From Pseudomonadota bacterium (GTDB taxonomy: Bacteria; Pseudomonadota; Alphaproteobacteria; Rhizobiales; Hyphomicrobiaceae), in the NCBI GenBank assembly GCA_023423275.1, contig JAFAFW010000058.1, forward strand, positions 124,001 through 188,000: a DNA stretch of 64,000 bases. The letters run 5' to 3'. The notes beneath the pieces are model-generated. The model ran no database searches. It was not told where the DNA came from and saw nothing but the letters and a program-made list of their open reading frames with translations. The translations under genes were made by a program, and so were the position numbers. How positions within the stretch are numbered: the stretch's first letter is position 1; every line of letters starts with the position of its first letter. This document shows positions 16,151-25,259 of the stretch, in pieces.

Positions 16151-18769
16151 ATGAACGAGCAAGTCCGCTCCGCTGACATCACGGAAGAATTTCCAGCAGC
16201 GGGCGATCCCGGCGCGCTGGAGGACATGTATGCCCGTCGTGCGGCGGCTCAAGCCAGCGAGCCACCCACGTCATCCGAGGCTGCAGCGGAAACTGCGTTC
16301 ATTCAGGCTTATCGCGATCGCGGATTTCTCAGAAGCGGGCTCGATCCACTCGGACTGGCACCCGTGCCGGACGTACCGGAACTCAACCCCTCATTTCACG
16401 GTCTCGAACCGAGCGCTGTCTCCACGTGGCAAGCGGCCCTCGAACGTGCCTACTGCGGCTCCATCGGTTGGGAGTTCGGCCATATCCATGATGTCTCGCG
16501 TCGCCACTGGCTGGCGGAACGCGCGGAAGCCGACACCCAGGATCAACCGGATGCGGCGATGCAGCAGACCGCGCTGGTTCAGTTGGCACGCGCGCATGCA
16601 TTCGAGGCCGCACTCAGCCAGCGACTCCCGGGCGCGCGGCTGTTCGGCCTCGGCGGCGCGGAAAGCTTCGTCGTGCTTCTGCAAACCTTGCTCACCGCCA
16701 GCATCGCACACGGTCTTCAGGACGTCGTCATCGGCGGCATGCATCGCGGACGATTCAGCCTGATCGCCAACGTCTGCGGCAAGCCCCTCGGCGCATTGCT
16801 GGCCGAAATTCAGGGCCGGCCCGCTGTGCCAGAAGGCCTCGAGGTTTCGTCGGATGTGTCCTATCACCTGGGATATTCCGGCGAGCGTGAAATTGCCGGC
16901 CGCGCCATCAGGTTTTCCGTCTCGCCGCACCCTTCGCACTTGCAGCTCATCCCCGTCATTTCGCAAGGGCGGGCGCGCGCCAAGCAGACGGCACCGGGAA
17001 CCGTTGATCCACGCGCGGCTGTTCTGCCGCTGCTGCTGCATACCGATGCCAGTTTCGCCGGTCAGGGCCTCGTCGCCGAGATGTTCCAGCTCTCGCGTCT
17101 CGCGCCCTACGACCTCGGCGGCACGATCCACGTCGTCATCAACAACCAGCTCGGTTTCACAACGATGCCCGAAGAGGGCCGTTCCGCCCGCCACCCGACC
17201 GATATCGCCAAGCTTGTCGAGGCGCCGGTGCTGCACGTCAATGGTGACGATCCCGATGCGGTCTGTCGCGTGGCCCGCGTGGCCGCAGACTGGCGCGCCA
17301 CCTTCGGCAGCGACATTCTCATCGATCTCGTCTGTTACCGCCGGCCCGGACACAATGAGATCGACGAGCCACGCTTCACGCAGCCGCAGATGTATCAGGC
17401 CATCGATGCACGTCCGCCCGTTCACGAAATTTACGCCGCACGATTGAGCGATCCCGAGGCGGCACGTGCGATAGCGTCAGAGGCCGCTTCCGCCATGAGC
17501 GAGGAGATCGTTGCCGGTTTCGAGGCGGCAAAATCCTATGCCGTCAATCGGGCGGATTGTTTCGAGGGAACCTGGGCCGGTCTCACAGCCGGAATGACCG
17601 CCGACATGCTGCAGTCTCCAGTGACGGGCCTGCCGAGCGAAACTCTCCATCATATCGCCACTCAGATCACAACGCCGCCGCACGGTTTCGTGGTTGATCC
17701 GAAAGTGGCCAAATTCCTCGATGACCGACGCCGTAGCGTCGAAACCGGACAGGGGATCAATTGGGCCACGGGAGAAGCTCTGGCACTGGCCTCGCTGGTG
17801 CACAACGGAACGCCGGTTCGCTTCAGCGGCCAGGATGCTTTGCGGGGTGCGTTCTCGCAGCGGCATCTGGAACTCCACGACAGGAACACCGGCACACGGC
17901 ATCTCGTGCTGGACGGCCTCGGGCCAATCGCGGCGGAGGCCCACAACACGCCGCTGATCGAACATGCCGTACTCTGCTACGAATACGGCTTGAGCCTCGC
18001 TGACCCGCGGCGCCTGGTGATCTGGGAAGCGCAGTTCGGTGAATTCCTGAATATCGCACAGCCCGTGTTCGATCAGTGCATCGCGTGCAGCGAGGACCGC
18101 TGGCTGAGATCGACAGGTCTCGTCATTCTCCTGCCGCACGGTCTCGACGGCGGCGGACCGGATCATTCCACCGGGCGGCCGGAGCGTTTGCTGGCGGCGG
18201 GCGCAGGGCCGAATCTGATCGTCGCCAACGCATCGACACCGGCTAATTTCTTCCATCTGCTGCGTCGGCAAATGACGTGGGCGTTCCGAAAGCCGCTCGT
18301 CGTATTGACGCCAAAAGCATTGCTGCGCCACAAGGGTTGCGTATCGTCTCTCGATGCGTTTGGTACCGGCACGTCGTTCCGCACCGTAATCCCGGATGAC
18401 ACCGTTTCGCGTGCGCGGCGCGTCGTCTTGTGTACGGGGAAAGTCTTCTACGAGCTGTCACAAGCGCGCGCCGCTGCGGGCTTGGACAACGACATTGCGC
18501 TCATTCGCGTCGAGCAACTGCATCCATTTCCGCACGACGCCGTGACGCAGGCGCTGTCATCGCATCCGAACGCGGAGATCATCTGGTGCGAGGAAGAGCC
18601 GGAAAATATGGGCTACTATACGCATCTCTGTTCGCGCCTGACGGCCGTCGCTGGCCGCCCGGTGCGACGCGTCGGCCGGATCGCGCGCGCAACGCCTGCG
18701 GTCGGCGTCAAACCCTGGCTCGAAGCAGAGGCCCGCGCGCTCATCGCCGAGGCGTTGAAGCCGCTTTGA
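16151..18769 (+). CDS. Diverged 2-oxoglutarate dehydrogenase E1-like protein (SucA paralogue)
   Basis: An 872-residue thiamine-diphosphate enzyme with the domain order of SucA/DHTKD1: a short N-terminal linker (AYRDRGFLRSGLDPLGL), the ThDP-binding core (GGMHRGRF, SSDVSYHLG, TDASFAGQG, GGTIHVVINNQLGFTT, CYRRPGHNEIDEPRFTQP) and the C-terminal transketolase-like half (GAFSQRH, IWEAQFGEF, LPHGLDGGGPDHS, PLVVLTPKALLRHK). It is shorter than typical SucA (about 930-1000), with a reduced N-terminal E2-binding region, and key positions have changed (GDA to TDA, NPSHLE to HPSHLQ). No E2 or E3 gene is near, so it is probably not the TCA-cycle SucA. It could act on another 2-oxo acid or as a 2-oxo acid carboligase/decarboxylase. 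Confidence 0.85.
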   Translation: MNEQVRSADITEEFPAAGDPGALEDMYARRAAAQASEPPTSSEAAAETAFIQAYRDRGFLRSGLDPLGLAPVPDVPELNPSFHGLEPSAVSTWQAALERAYCGSIGWEFGHIHDVSRRHWLAERAEADTQDQPDAAMQQTALVQLARAHAFEAALSQRLPGARLFGLGGAESFVVLLQTLLTASIAHGLQDVVIGGMHRGRFSLIANVCGKPLGALLAEIQGRPAVPEGLEVSSDVSYHLGYSGEREIAGRAIRFSVSPHPSHLQLIPVISQGRARAKQTAPGTVDPRAAVLPLLLHTDASFAGQGLVAEMFQLSRLAPYDLGGTIHVVINNQLGFTTMPEEGRSARHPTDIAKLVEAPVLHVNGDDPDAVCRVARVAADWRATFGSDILIDLVCYRRPGHNEIDEPRFTQPQMYQAIDARPPVHEIYAARLSDPEAARAIASEAASAMSEEIVAGFEAAKSYAVNRADCFEGTWAGLTAGMTADMLQSPVTGLPSETLHHIATQITTPPHGFVVDPKVAKFLDDRRRSVETGQGINWATGEALALASLVHNGTPVRFSGQDALRGAFSQRHLELHDRNTGTRHLVLDGLGPIAAEAHNTPLIEHAVLCYEYGLSLADPRRLVIWEAQFGEFLNIAQPVFDQCIACSEDRWLRSTGLVILLPHGLDGGGPDHSTGRPERLLAAGAGPNLIVANASTPANFFHLLRRQMTWAFRKPLVVLTPKALLRHKGCVSSLDAFGTGTSFRTVIPDDTVSRARRVVLCTGKVFYELSQARAAAGLDNDIALIRVEQLHPFPHDAVTQALSSHPNAEIIWCEEEPENMGYYTHLCSRLTAVAGRPVRRVGRIARATPAVGVKPWLEAEARALIAEALKPL

Positions 18770-18817
18770 AATCCTGAAACCCACACCACCAACGGTTCGA
18801 TACGACGAGGTCACCCC

Positions 18818-19993
18818 ATGAAGCAGCGCGACAAGACGAGGCTGGTGCATATGGCACGCGGAACGCAGACGGAACCGTCCGCGGCGGTGAACCCGGCGAT
18901 CGTGCGCGCATCGACCGTCCTCTACAAGGATATGGCCGCGTTTCACGCGATCCGCAGGCAACGCGAAAAGAATGAGCGCGTTTTTTCCTACGGGTCGCGC
19001 GGAACACCCACCACGTTCGCGCTTGAAGATGCCATCACGGAAATCGAACAGGGCACGCGAACCAATCTCTTTTCGACCGGACTTGCGGCTATCGCGCATG
19101 TCTTCCTGTCTCTGCTGAAGACAGGCGACCATATCCTGATGTCGGAATCGATCTATGGCCCCGCGCGCGCCATCGCCACCCGCTATCTCATACCGCGCGG
19201 CATTGATTGCGAGTTCTATCCCGGTGGCCACGAAGACGTTGCACGTCGGCTCAAGCCCAACACACGCATGATCTACCTGGAAATACCGGGGTCGATCATC
19301 TACGACCTGCAGGATCTGCCAGCGATTGCGGCACTCGTGAAAGGCAAGGATATCCTGATCGCCGCCGATAATACCTGGGGCGCGCCGGGGCTGTATCGTC
19401 CGCTCACACTCGGCGCCGATATCTCGATCATCGCCATCACGAAATATATTGCGGGCCACTCCGACCTGATGATGGGTTCGGTCACGGCCAAGGGAGCCGT
19501 TGCCGACCAGCTCGCGTTCGATGCGGGCCTCTTTGGGCAGACTGTCAGCTCTGATGATGCTTATACGGCTTTGCGCGGGTTGCGTACGGCGAGCGCGCGC
19601 ATTGCAATGCATACCACCCACGCTGCCCAGGTCATTGACTGGCTGCAGAAACAGCCGCAGGTCGAACGGGTTCTCTATCCGGCGCTGCCTTCGCACCCCG
19701 GGCATGAGATCTGGAAGCGCGATTTCACCGGAACCAATGGACTTCTCTCCGTCGCCTTCAAGAAGCCGATCACGCAGGATGCTGTCGACCACATGGCCGA
19801 GACCCTGAGCCTGTTCGGCCTCGGAGCGTCGTGGGGCGGATATGAAAGCCTGGCGATGGTCTACCCGAGCGGCGGCATCAAAGGCTGGAACGGCGGGGCG
19901 CTCATCCGCCTGCACATCGGTCTTGAAGATCCCGCGGACATCATCGCGGATCTCGGACAGGCGTTTGCAGCGTTGCCGGCAGCCAACGCCTGA
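18818..19993 (+). CDS. metC: Cystathionine beta-lyase-type Cys/Met metabolism PLP enzyme
   Basis: A 391-residue fold-type I PLP enzyme. The Schiff-base lysine is Lys209 in TKYIAGHSDLMMGS, the PLP-stacking and phosphate-binding regions are SYGSRGTPTTFALEDA and STGLAAIAH, and ADNTWGAP is conserved. Length and motifs fit bacterial MetC, which converts cystathionine to homocysteine, pyruvate and ammonia, but related lyases and gamma-synthases cannot be excluded. It follows the E1-like gene by 48 bp on the same strand and ends in a terminator, so the two may form an operon. Confidence 0.85.
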   Translation: MKQRDKTRLVHMARGTQTEPSAAVNPAIVRASTVLYKDMAAFHAIRRQREKNERVFSYGSRGTPTTFALEDAITEIEQGTRTNLFSTGLAAIAHVFLSLLKTGDHILMSESIYGPARAIATRYLIPRGIDCEFYPGGHEDVARRLKPNTRMIYLEIPGSIIYDLQDLPAIAALVKGKDILIAADNTWGAPGLYRPLTLGADISIIAITKYIAGHSDLMMGSVTAKGAVADQLAFDAGLFGQTVSSDDAYTALRGLRTASARIAMHTTHAAQVIDWLQKQPQVERVLYPALPSHPGHEIWKRDFTGTNGLLSVAFKKPITQDAVDHMAETLSLFGLGASWGGYESLAMVYPSGGIKGWNGGALIRLHIGLEDPADIIADLGQAFAALPAANA

Positions 19994-20014
19994 TCTGCCG
20001 ACAACGGTTGAGCG

Positions 20015-20050
20015 GGTTGCCCGGCCCGAATGGAAAGCCGGGCAACCTTT
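20015..20050 (+). terminator. Terminator hairpin after metC
   Basis: A perfect 11-bp stem (20015-20025 GGTTGCCCGGC with 20037-20047) is followed by TTT on the plus strand, 22 bp past the metC stop. The T-run is short, but stem strength and placement support a terminator. Confidence 0.75.
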
Positions 20051-20061
20051 CACATTCCCGT

Positions 20062-20979
20062 TTACTCAGCCGCCAAACTCAGCGCCGGAAGCTTCGGGCG
20101 ATTCTTCAGCGCGGTTTCGACGATTTTGACAATGTGCTCGCGCTCAGCGCCGGCGAGCGGCAGTCTGGGCGCGCGGCAGCGGTCATTGGAATCGATCACC
20201 AGAGCCTCGACCAGCTTGATGTTCTGCACCAGTTTTGTGGACACATCGACATCGAGCAGCGGGCGGAACCAGCGATAGATCTCCAGCGCCTCGGCCATGC
20301 GGCCTGCGCGTGCCAGTTTCCAGATCGCGACCGTTTCCGCCGGGAACGCGGCAACAAGGCCCGCGACACAGCCCACAGCGCCCATTGCGTAGCTTTCGAG
20401 CGCGAGGTTATCGACGCCGGTGAAGACCTGATAGCGATCACCGGTCAGATTGATGATGTCCGTGATGCGGCGGATGTTATCCGAGCTCTCCTTGATCGCC
20501 GCAAACAGCGGTTCGGAGGCCATCTCGATCAGCATCTCCGGCGTGATATCGACACCGTAGGCGACGGGGTTGTTGTAGATCATCACCGGCTTGCCGCCTG
20601 CGCGCGCAACGGCTGTGAAGTGGGCAATCGTCTCACGGCGATCCGACTTGTACGGCAGACCCGGCAAAACCATGAAGCCTGCCGCGCCGGCCTTGGTGCC
20701 TTTTTCCGCCAGCGCCTGGGCATTGCGCGTCGATCCATCCGAGATCGTCAACAGCACCGGCCGCTTGCCGGCGACGCCAATCGCGATTTTCAGAACCTCG
20801 AGCTTCTCCTCGGGATCGAGTGTCGACGCCTCGCCGAGCGAACCACAGACAATGAGGCCATCGACCCCGGCGTCGAGCTGAAGCTTGTAGCAGCGCTCCA
20901 TCTCCTTCGCGTCCAGCCGCCCATCCGAGGTGAACTTCGTCGTCACCGCCGGATAGATTCCTTCCCATTTCGCTGCCAT
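20062..20979 (-). CDS. Dihydrodipicolinate synthase family (DapA-like) aldolase
   Basis: A 305-residue TIM-barrel class I aldolase. The Schiff-base lysine is Lys163 (FAAIKESS) and the partner tyrosine Tyr135 (YNNP); the GSLGEAS motif (46-52) corresponds to the GTTGE loop of the family. The third position differs from housekeeping DapA, and the isolated context suggests a catabolic member (4-hydroxy-2-oxoglutarate, keto-deoxy sugar acid or N-acetylneuraminate-type aldolase) rather than lysine biosynthesis. AAGGAGG in front of the ATG 20979 decides the start. It is divergent from the CobW-family gene. Confidence 0.85.
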   Translation of the reverse strand: MAAKWEGIYPAVTTKFTSDGRLDAKEMERCYKLQLDAGVDGLIVCGSLGEASTLDPEEKLEVLKIAIGVAGKRPVLLTISDGSTRNAQALAEKGTKAGAAGFMVLPGLPYKSDRRETIAHFTAVARAGGKPVMIYNNPVAYGVDITPEMLIEMASEPLFAAIKESSDNIRRITDIINLTGDRYQVFTGVDNLALESYAMGAVGCVAGLVAAFPAETVAIWKLARAGRMAEALEIYRWFRPLLDVDVSTKLVQNIKLVEALVIDSNDRCRAPRLPLAGAEREHIVKIVETALKNRPKLPALSLAAE

Positions 20980-21103
20980 CTTGGCCTCCTTGAGGTTATT
21001 TGGCCGGAGTGTGCTCAAAGCGCGACCTGGGGGCAAGGGGGTCTAAGCCAGTCGCCCCGCGGCTTTTGAGCGTTTACGATAGAGGCAGATCGGAGAAACA
21101 CGG

Positions 21104-22129
21104 ATGCCGAGCGAGATCACCCCCGAGGACGCGGCAATGGCGGCCGTACCGGTGACCGTTCTGACGGGCTTCCTGGGCGCGGGCAAAACCACCCTTCTCA
21201 AGCGGATTCTGTCGGATCCGCAGGGCACCCGGTTCGGCGTGCTGGTCAACGACTTCGGCGCCATCAATATCGACGCGGAGCTCGTGGTCGAGACCGGCGC
21301 CGACCAGATTTCGCTGTCGAACGGCTGCATTTGCTGCACGATCCAGACTGATCTGGTCGAGGCGGCGGAACGTCTGCTGACGAACGAGCCACGTCCCGAT
21401 CACATCATTGTCGAGACGAGCGGGGTCTCGCGCCCCCTGGCCGTCGTGGATGCGCTGATGTCGGAGAACCTGAACAACCGCGTGACACTCGACTCCATCT
21501 TATGCCTGGTCGACGCAACGGGCTTTCTCGACCTCGATTTCGCTGCGACCGAACTGGCCATCGATCAGGCCTCATGCGCGGACATCGTGTTCCTCAACAA
21601 GTGCGACATCGCCGAGCCCGACGATATCGCTGCCGCCGAGACGACGCTCAAAGGGCCGATCGCCAATATCCGTATCGTTCAAACCAGCTTCGCCGATGTT
21701 CCGCGCGAGATCCTGCTGTCGGGTGTCGAGAACCCGGGCGCCGCCCTCGACGTTGCGCGTCTGCGTGCATCCGCCCACGATCATCACCATGATCATGAAC
21801 ACGACCATGCGCATCACGATCATGGTGAGGAGTTCGAAAGCTGGTCATGGCAGAGTCTGGCGCCACTCGATCGCGCCAGATTCAAGGAGGCGATGCGCCA
21901 GTTCCCGCAAGGCTTGCTCCGGGCCAAGGGGGTCCTGCGATTTGCGGATCGTCCGGACGGGCGCGGTGTGTTTCATCTTGTCGGGCGACGCACGACCCTG
22001 ACGCAAGAACCTCAGAACGCGCCCACCGCAAGCATCCTCGTCGCCATCGGCCGCCGCGGCAGCTTTGACGCGGAAGGGCTGCGAAAACTCTGCGAAAGCT
22101 GTATCAGCGGCGATAGCGACGCTGCATGA
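21104..22129 (+). CDS. CobW/P47K-family metallochaperone GTPase
   Basis: A 341-residue G3E-type GTPase: Walker A GFLGAGKTT (22-30), the metal-binding GCICC (74-78), the NKCD base-specificity motif, and a C-terminal CobW_C domain (PQGLLRAKGVLRFADRP). Between them is a His-rich metal-binding stretch at about 225-243 with more than ten histidines interspersed with Asp. Proteins of this type deliver zinc, cobalt or nickel to client enzymes; His-rich ones are often zinc chaperones. The clients could include metal-dependent hydrolases such as those encoded downstream, but no direct link is seen. Its 3' end overlaps the convergent ABC permease by 26 bp. Confidence 0.9.
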   Translation: MPSEITPEDAAMAAVPVTVLTGFLGAGKTTLLKRILSDPQGTRFGVLVNDFGAINIDAELVVETGADQISLSNGCICCTIQTDLVEAAERLLTNEPRPDHIIVETSGVSRPLAVVDALMSENLNNRVTLDSILCLVDATGFLDLDFAATELAIDQASCADIVFLNKCDIAEPDDIAAAETTLKGPIANIRIVQTSFADVPREILLSGVENPGAALDVARLRASAHDHHHDHEHDHAHHDHGEEFESWSWQSLAPLDRARFKEAMRQFPQGLLRAKGVLRFADRPDGRGVFHLVGRRTTLTQEPQNAPTASILVAIGRRGSFDAEGLRKLCESCISGDSDAA

Positions 22130-23024
22130 AGATGTTCGCGGACGCCGTCAGCAACAATGTCGTGGTCATCAGGATGAAGGAGACCGCGGCGCCAAATGGC
22201 CAGTTGTTGAGCTGAAACTGCCCGAACACCAGCGGACCCATCATTTTGAATTCGGGACCGCCCAGGAGAACCGGCGTCGCGTAGGCATTCATTCCAAGAA
22301 TGAAGGTCAGGATCGTACCGGCGATGATGCCGGGAAGCGCCAGTGGCCAGAGCACCCGCCAGAACATCGTTGCCGGGGCCGCGCCCAAGCTGAAGGCGGC
22401 TTCCTCGACGGAACGATCGATCCCTTCGATGACGCTCTGCAACGTCAACACCATGAACGGCAGGTTGACGGCAATAACACCGATGATCACCGCCAGCTCC
22501 GTGTACATGATCTGCAGCGGCTCGTGGATGACCCCCATCCCGATCAGGCTGGAATTCAAAAAACCCTTGCTGCCGAGCAATGTCATCCAGCCTGCGGCGC
22601 GTACCGCATTGCCGACGAACAGCGGCAGGACGACCAGCATGATGAGTAGATTCTTGAACCGTGATTGTGTCCGCGCCAGAACGTAGGCAAGCGGGAAGCC
22701 GAGCACGAGGCAGATGACCGTGCAAACGAACGCCACCCGGAGCGTCGTGAAAAAGATGTTCGTATAGTACGGGTCGGTGAAGAACTTGACGTAGTTCTCG
22801 ATGGTGAACGCTTCCACCATCATGACACGCGGCTCGAACCGATTGAGACTGTAGCGGAACAGCATGGCGATCGGCAAAAGCAGGCCGAGAACAACAATGA
22901 TCGTCGCCGGCCCGATCAGCGAACCAGCCGATAACCAGTCACGCGTTACACGTGATTTCATGGTTCCGGCCGGGAGTGAATCTACCGCTGCCTGTGTCAT
23001 CTCATCCGGACTGCTGCTCGACAC
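22104..23024 (-). CDS. Polyamine-type ABC transporter permease (PotB-like)
   Basis: A 306-residue integral membrane protein with six predicted helices and the ATPase-contact EAA loop (EEAAFSLGAAPATMFWRV). It pairs with the second permease at 25260 to form the channel. It is the last gene of a minus-strand operon reading amidohydrolase, PotC-like permease, ATPase, substrate-binding protein, PotB-like permease. Family members import spermidine, putrescine, opines, 2-aminoethylphosphonate or other cationic nitrogen compounds; the actual substrate is unknown. Confidence 0.9.
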   Translation of the reverse strand: MSSSSPDEMTQAAVDSLPAGTMKSRVTRDWLSAGSLIGPATIIVVLGLLLPIAMLFRYSLNRFEPRVMMVEAFTIENYVKFFTDPYYTNIFFTTLRVAFVCTVICLVLGFPLAYVLARTQSRFKNLLIMLVVLPLFVGNAVRAAGWMTLLGSKGFLNSSLIGMGVIHEPLQIMYTELAVIIGVIAVNLPFMVLTLQSVIEGIDRSVEEAAFSLGAAPATMFWRVLWPLALPGIIAGTILTFILGMNAYATPVLLGGPEFKMMGPLVFGQFQLNNWPFGAAVSFILMTTTLLLTASANIFMQRRYRR

Positions 23025-23073
23025 CCGTCAATCGCGGAGACAGCCAAAGGCAGCCTCCGCGCGTTGAGCTTGC

Positions 23074-24135
23074 TCAGCCCTTCAGTTCCTTGTCCCACCA
23101 TTCCTTCAGCGGAACATCGTTTTCCGTCATGTATCCGTAATCGAGGTTCACCAGTTTTTTGATCTCATCGGGCGTAAACCCGATCCTCTTGTTGAGATCA
23201 GGTGCGACCGTGGCGTTGGTGACTGTCGGGTTGTAACCCATGTCGACCGCGAACGCTTCCTGGGCCGACTTCTCCAGCATCGCGTCGAGATACGCGTAAG
23301 CCCCATCCTTGTTCGGAGCGTTCTTCGGGACGACGAAGCCGGAGACGTAGGCGAGCGCTCCTTCGGTCGGCGTGATGGCTTGGACGGGAATATCGGCATT
23401 CTGCCACTGGACGACGCGTGCTTTCCACATGATGCCGGTGCCAAACTCCTCCGACTTGAGGCCCTGGGCAAAAGCCTCGTTCGTCGGATAGATTCTCATC
23501 CCCGCCTTCTTGCATTCCAGCAGCAACTTCTTGCCGGGCTCGAGATCCTTGATCGTTCCACCGGCAGCCAGCGCCGCCGCGACGAGCGTGTACTGATACT
23601 GGATGTCGATCAAAGCGAGCTTGTTGCCCCACTTCGGATCGAACACATCCTTGTAGCTCTTTGGCACGTCCGGGATCATCTTCGGATTGTAGACGCCGAC
23701 CTTGCCGGAATAGATGTGGCCAACCCCATAGGGGTACTTCATCGAGTCCAACAGGTTCTTCGCATTTGGGATCTTCGCATAGTCGATCTCGGCGACCAGC
23801 CCTGCATCGTGCATCTGATACATGTTGACTGCGGACAGTCCTTGAACGTCCGAAGTGCCACGCGGCAAGCGCTTCTCGGCAAGCATCTTGCTGCGGCGCT
23901 GCGGATCACCGGCCTGGTCCTGAGCCACCTCCCAGCCCTGCGGGATGAGAATTGGAGCTTCGATATTCTTGTTCAGAAGACGGGCATAGTCGCCACCCCA
24001 CGTGCCGACGACGACCTTGCCCTTCGATTGCGCCGAAGCGCGACCAGGAAGCGTACCGAGTGCGGCAGCGCCGCCGACGGCCGCGGCTGCCTGGAGGAGA
24101 TTGCGACGAGATAATCCGTTCGTTTTGCGAGGCAT
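23074..24135 (-). CDS. ABC transporter substrate-binding protein (PotD/PotF-like)
   Basis: A 353-residue periplasmic solute-binding protein. It begins MPRKTNGLSRRNLLQ, a twin-arginine signal followed by an Ala/Gly-rich hydrophobic stretch ending near GRASAQ, so export through Tat is likely. The mature protein starts KVVVGTWGGDY, typical of cluster-D polyamine-type binding proteins. AAAGGGAG precedes ATG 24135. The ligand cannot be read from sequence, but co-transcription with an amidohydrolase points to an amide-, imide- or peptide-like nitrogen compound (inference). Confidence 0.9.
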   Translation of the reverse strand: MPRKTNGLSRRNLLQAAAAVGGAAALGTLPGRASAQSKGKVVVGTWGGDYARLLNKNIEAPILIPQGWEVAQDQAGDPQRRSKMLAEKRLPRGTSDVQGLSAVNMYQMHDAGLVAEIDYAKIPNAKNLLDSMKYPYGVGHIYSGKVGVYNPKMIPDVPKSYKDVFDPKWGNKLALIDIQYQYTLVAAALAAGGTIKDLEPGKKLLLECKKAGMRIYPTNEAFAQGLKSEEFGTGIMWKARVVQWQNADIPVQAITPTEGALAYVSGFVVPKNAPNKDGAYAYLDAMLEKSAQEAFAVDMGYNPTVTNATVAPDLNKRIGFTPDEIKKLVNLDYGYMTENDVPLKEWWDKELKG

Positions 24136-24175
24136 TGTCCAGCTCCCTTTGTTATGCGTGCAATTGGCGTGACCC

Positions 24176-25249
24176 TCAGTGTGTCTGTCCCTGACCGTCG
24201 AATACCCTGGCGTCGGTACAAGCCCACCCGACATAAACCTGGTCGCCCACGTGCGGCGCGAAGCCCCCGGTGCGATTGGCGATCTGCGCGATCAGCCGTT
24301 CTTGCGGGGAGATGCGCACATGAATATCGATCTGCGCGCCCAGGTAGGAAACAAACTCGACGGTGCCCGCGACGCAGTTGTCGACGTTGGGCAGGGGCGA
24401 AGGCCCGATCGAAATGCGTTCCGGGCGAATGGCGAGTGAAGCATGTCCAGCGGCCGAGCCATTGCCGTTGCAGCGGACGGACAGCCCTCCCTCCGTACGG
24501 AATACGCCCTGGTCCTGCACCTGACCGTCGAGAAACGTGCTACGCCCGACGAACCCGGCAACGAACCGGTCGGCAGGGCGTTCATAGAGATCACGTTGCG
24601 TCCCGACCTGGCGAACCAGGCCCTCGCTCATGACGACGAGACGATCGGCCATCGTCAGGGCTTCTTCCTGATCGTGCGTCACCATCACGGTCGTCAAGCC
24701 GAGCTGCCGCTGCAGCTCTCGAATTTCGATACGAACCTCGTGCCGTAGCTTCGCATCGAGATTCGACAACGGTTCGTCCAGCAGCAGCACATCCGGCCGG
24801 AACACAAGCGCCCGGGCCAACGCCACACGCTGCTGCTGGCCTCCGGACAACTGGCGCGGAAGACGCTCACCGAGATGATCGAGCCGCACCAGTCTCAGGG
24901 CTTCGGCGGTACGCTGGGCGATCTCTGCCTGCGATATCTTCCGCATTTCCAGACCGAAACCGACATTCTGATTGACGGTCAAATGCGGAAACAGCGCATA
25001 GCTCTGAAACACCAGGCCGGTGTTCCGCTTCCAGGGTGGTTGCCAGGTGAGATCCTGGCCTCCGATGCGCACAGCACCGCCGGTCGGCTCGATGAAGCCG
25101 GCGATCATGCGCAGGGTCGTGGTTTTGCCGCATCCCGATGGCCCAAGCAGAACCAGGAACTCTCCGTCAGCCACATCCAGCGTAACGTCGCGAACCGCAG
25201 TGAAGTCGCCGTAGCGTTTCGACAGGTGATCGAGTTCCAGTCTTGCCAT
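24176..25249 (-). CDS. ABC transporter ATP-binding protein (PotA-like)
   Basis: A 357-residue ATPase: Walker A GPSGCGKTT (36-44), signature LSGGQQQR, Walker B LLLDEPLSNLD and the H-loop VTHDQEEAL. The C-terminal ~120 residues form a TOBE/MalK-type regulatory domain. The start is the ATG 25249 behind GGGAG; a few residues upstream (MCSGRP) read into the spacer. It lies 10 bp after the PotC-like permease and 40 bp before the binding-protein gene in the same operon. Confidence 0.92.
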   Translation of the reverse strand: MARLELDHLSKRYGDFTAVRDVTLDVADGEFLVLLGPSGCGKTTTLRMIAGFIEPTGGAVRIGGQDLTWQPPWKRNTGLVFQSYALFPHLTVNQNVGFGLEMRKISQAEIAQRTAEALRLVRLDHLGERLPRQLSGGQQQRVALARALVFRPDVLLLDEPLSNLDAKLRHEVRIEIRELQRQLGLTTVMVTHDQEEALTMADRLVVMSEGLVRQVGTQRDLYERPADRFVAGFVGRSTFLDGQVQDQGVFRTEGGLSVRCNGNGSAAGHASLAIRPERISIGPSPLPNVDNCVAGTVEFVSYLGAQIDIHVRISPQERLIAQIANRTGGFAPHVGDQVYVGWACTDARVFDGQGQTH

Positions 25250-25259
25250 AGGTCTCCCG

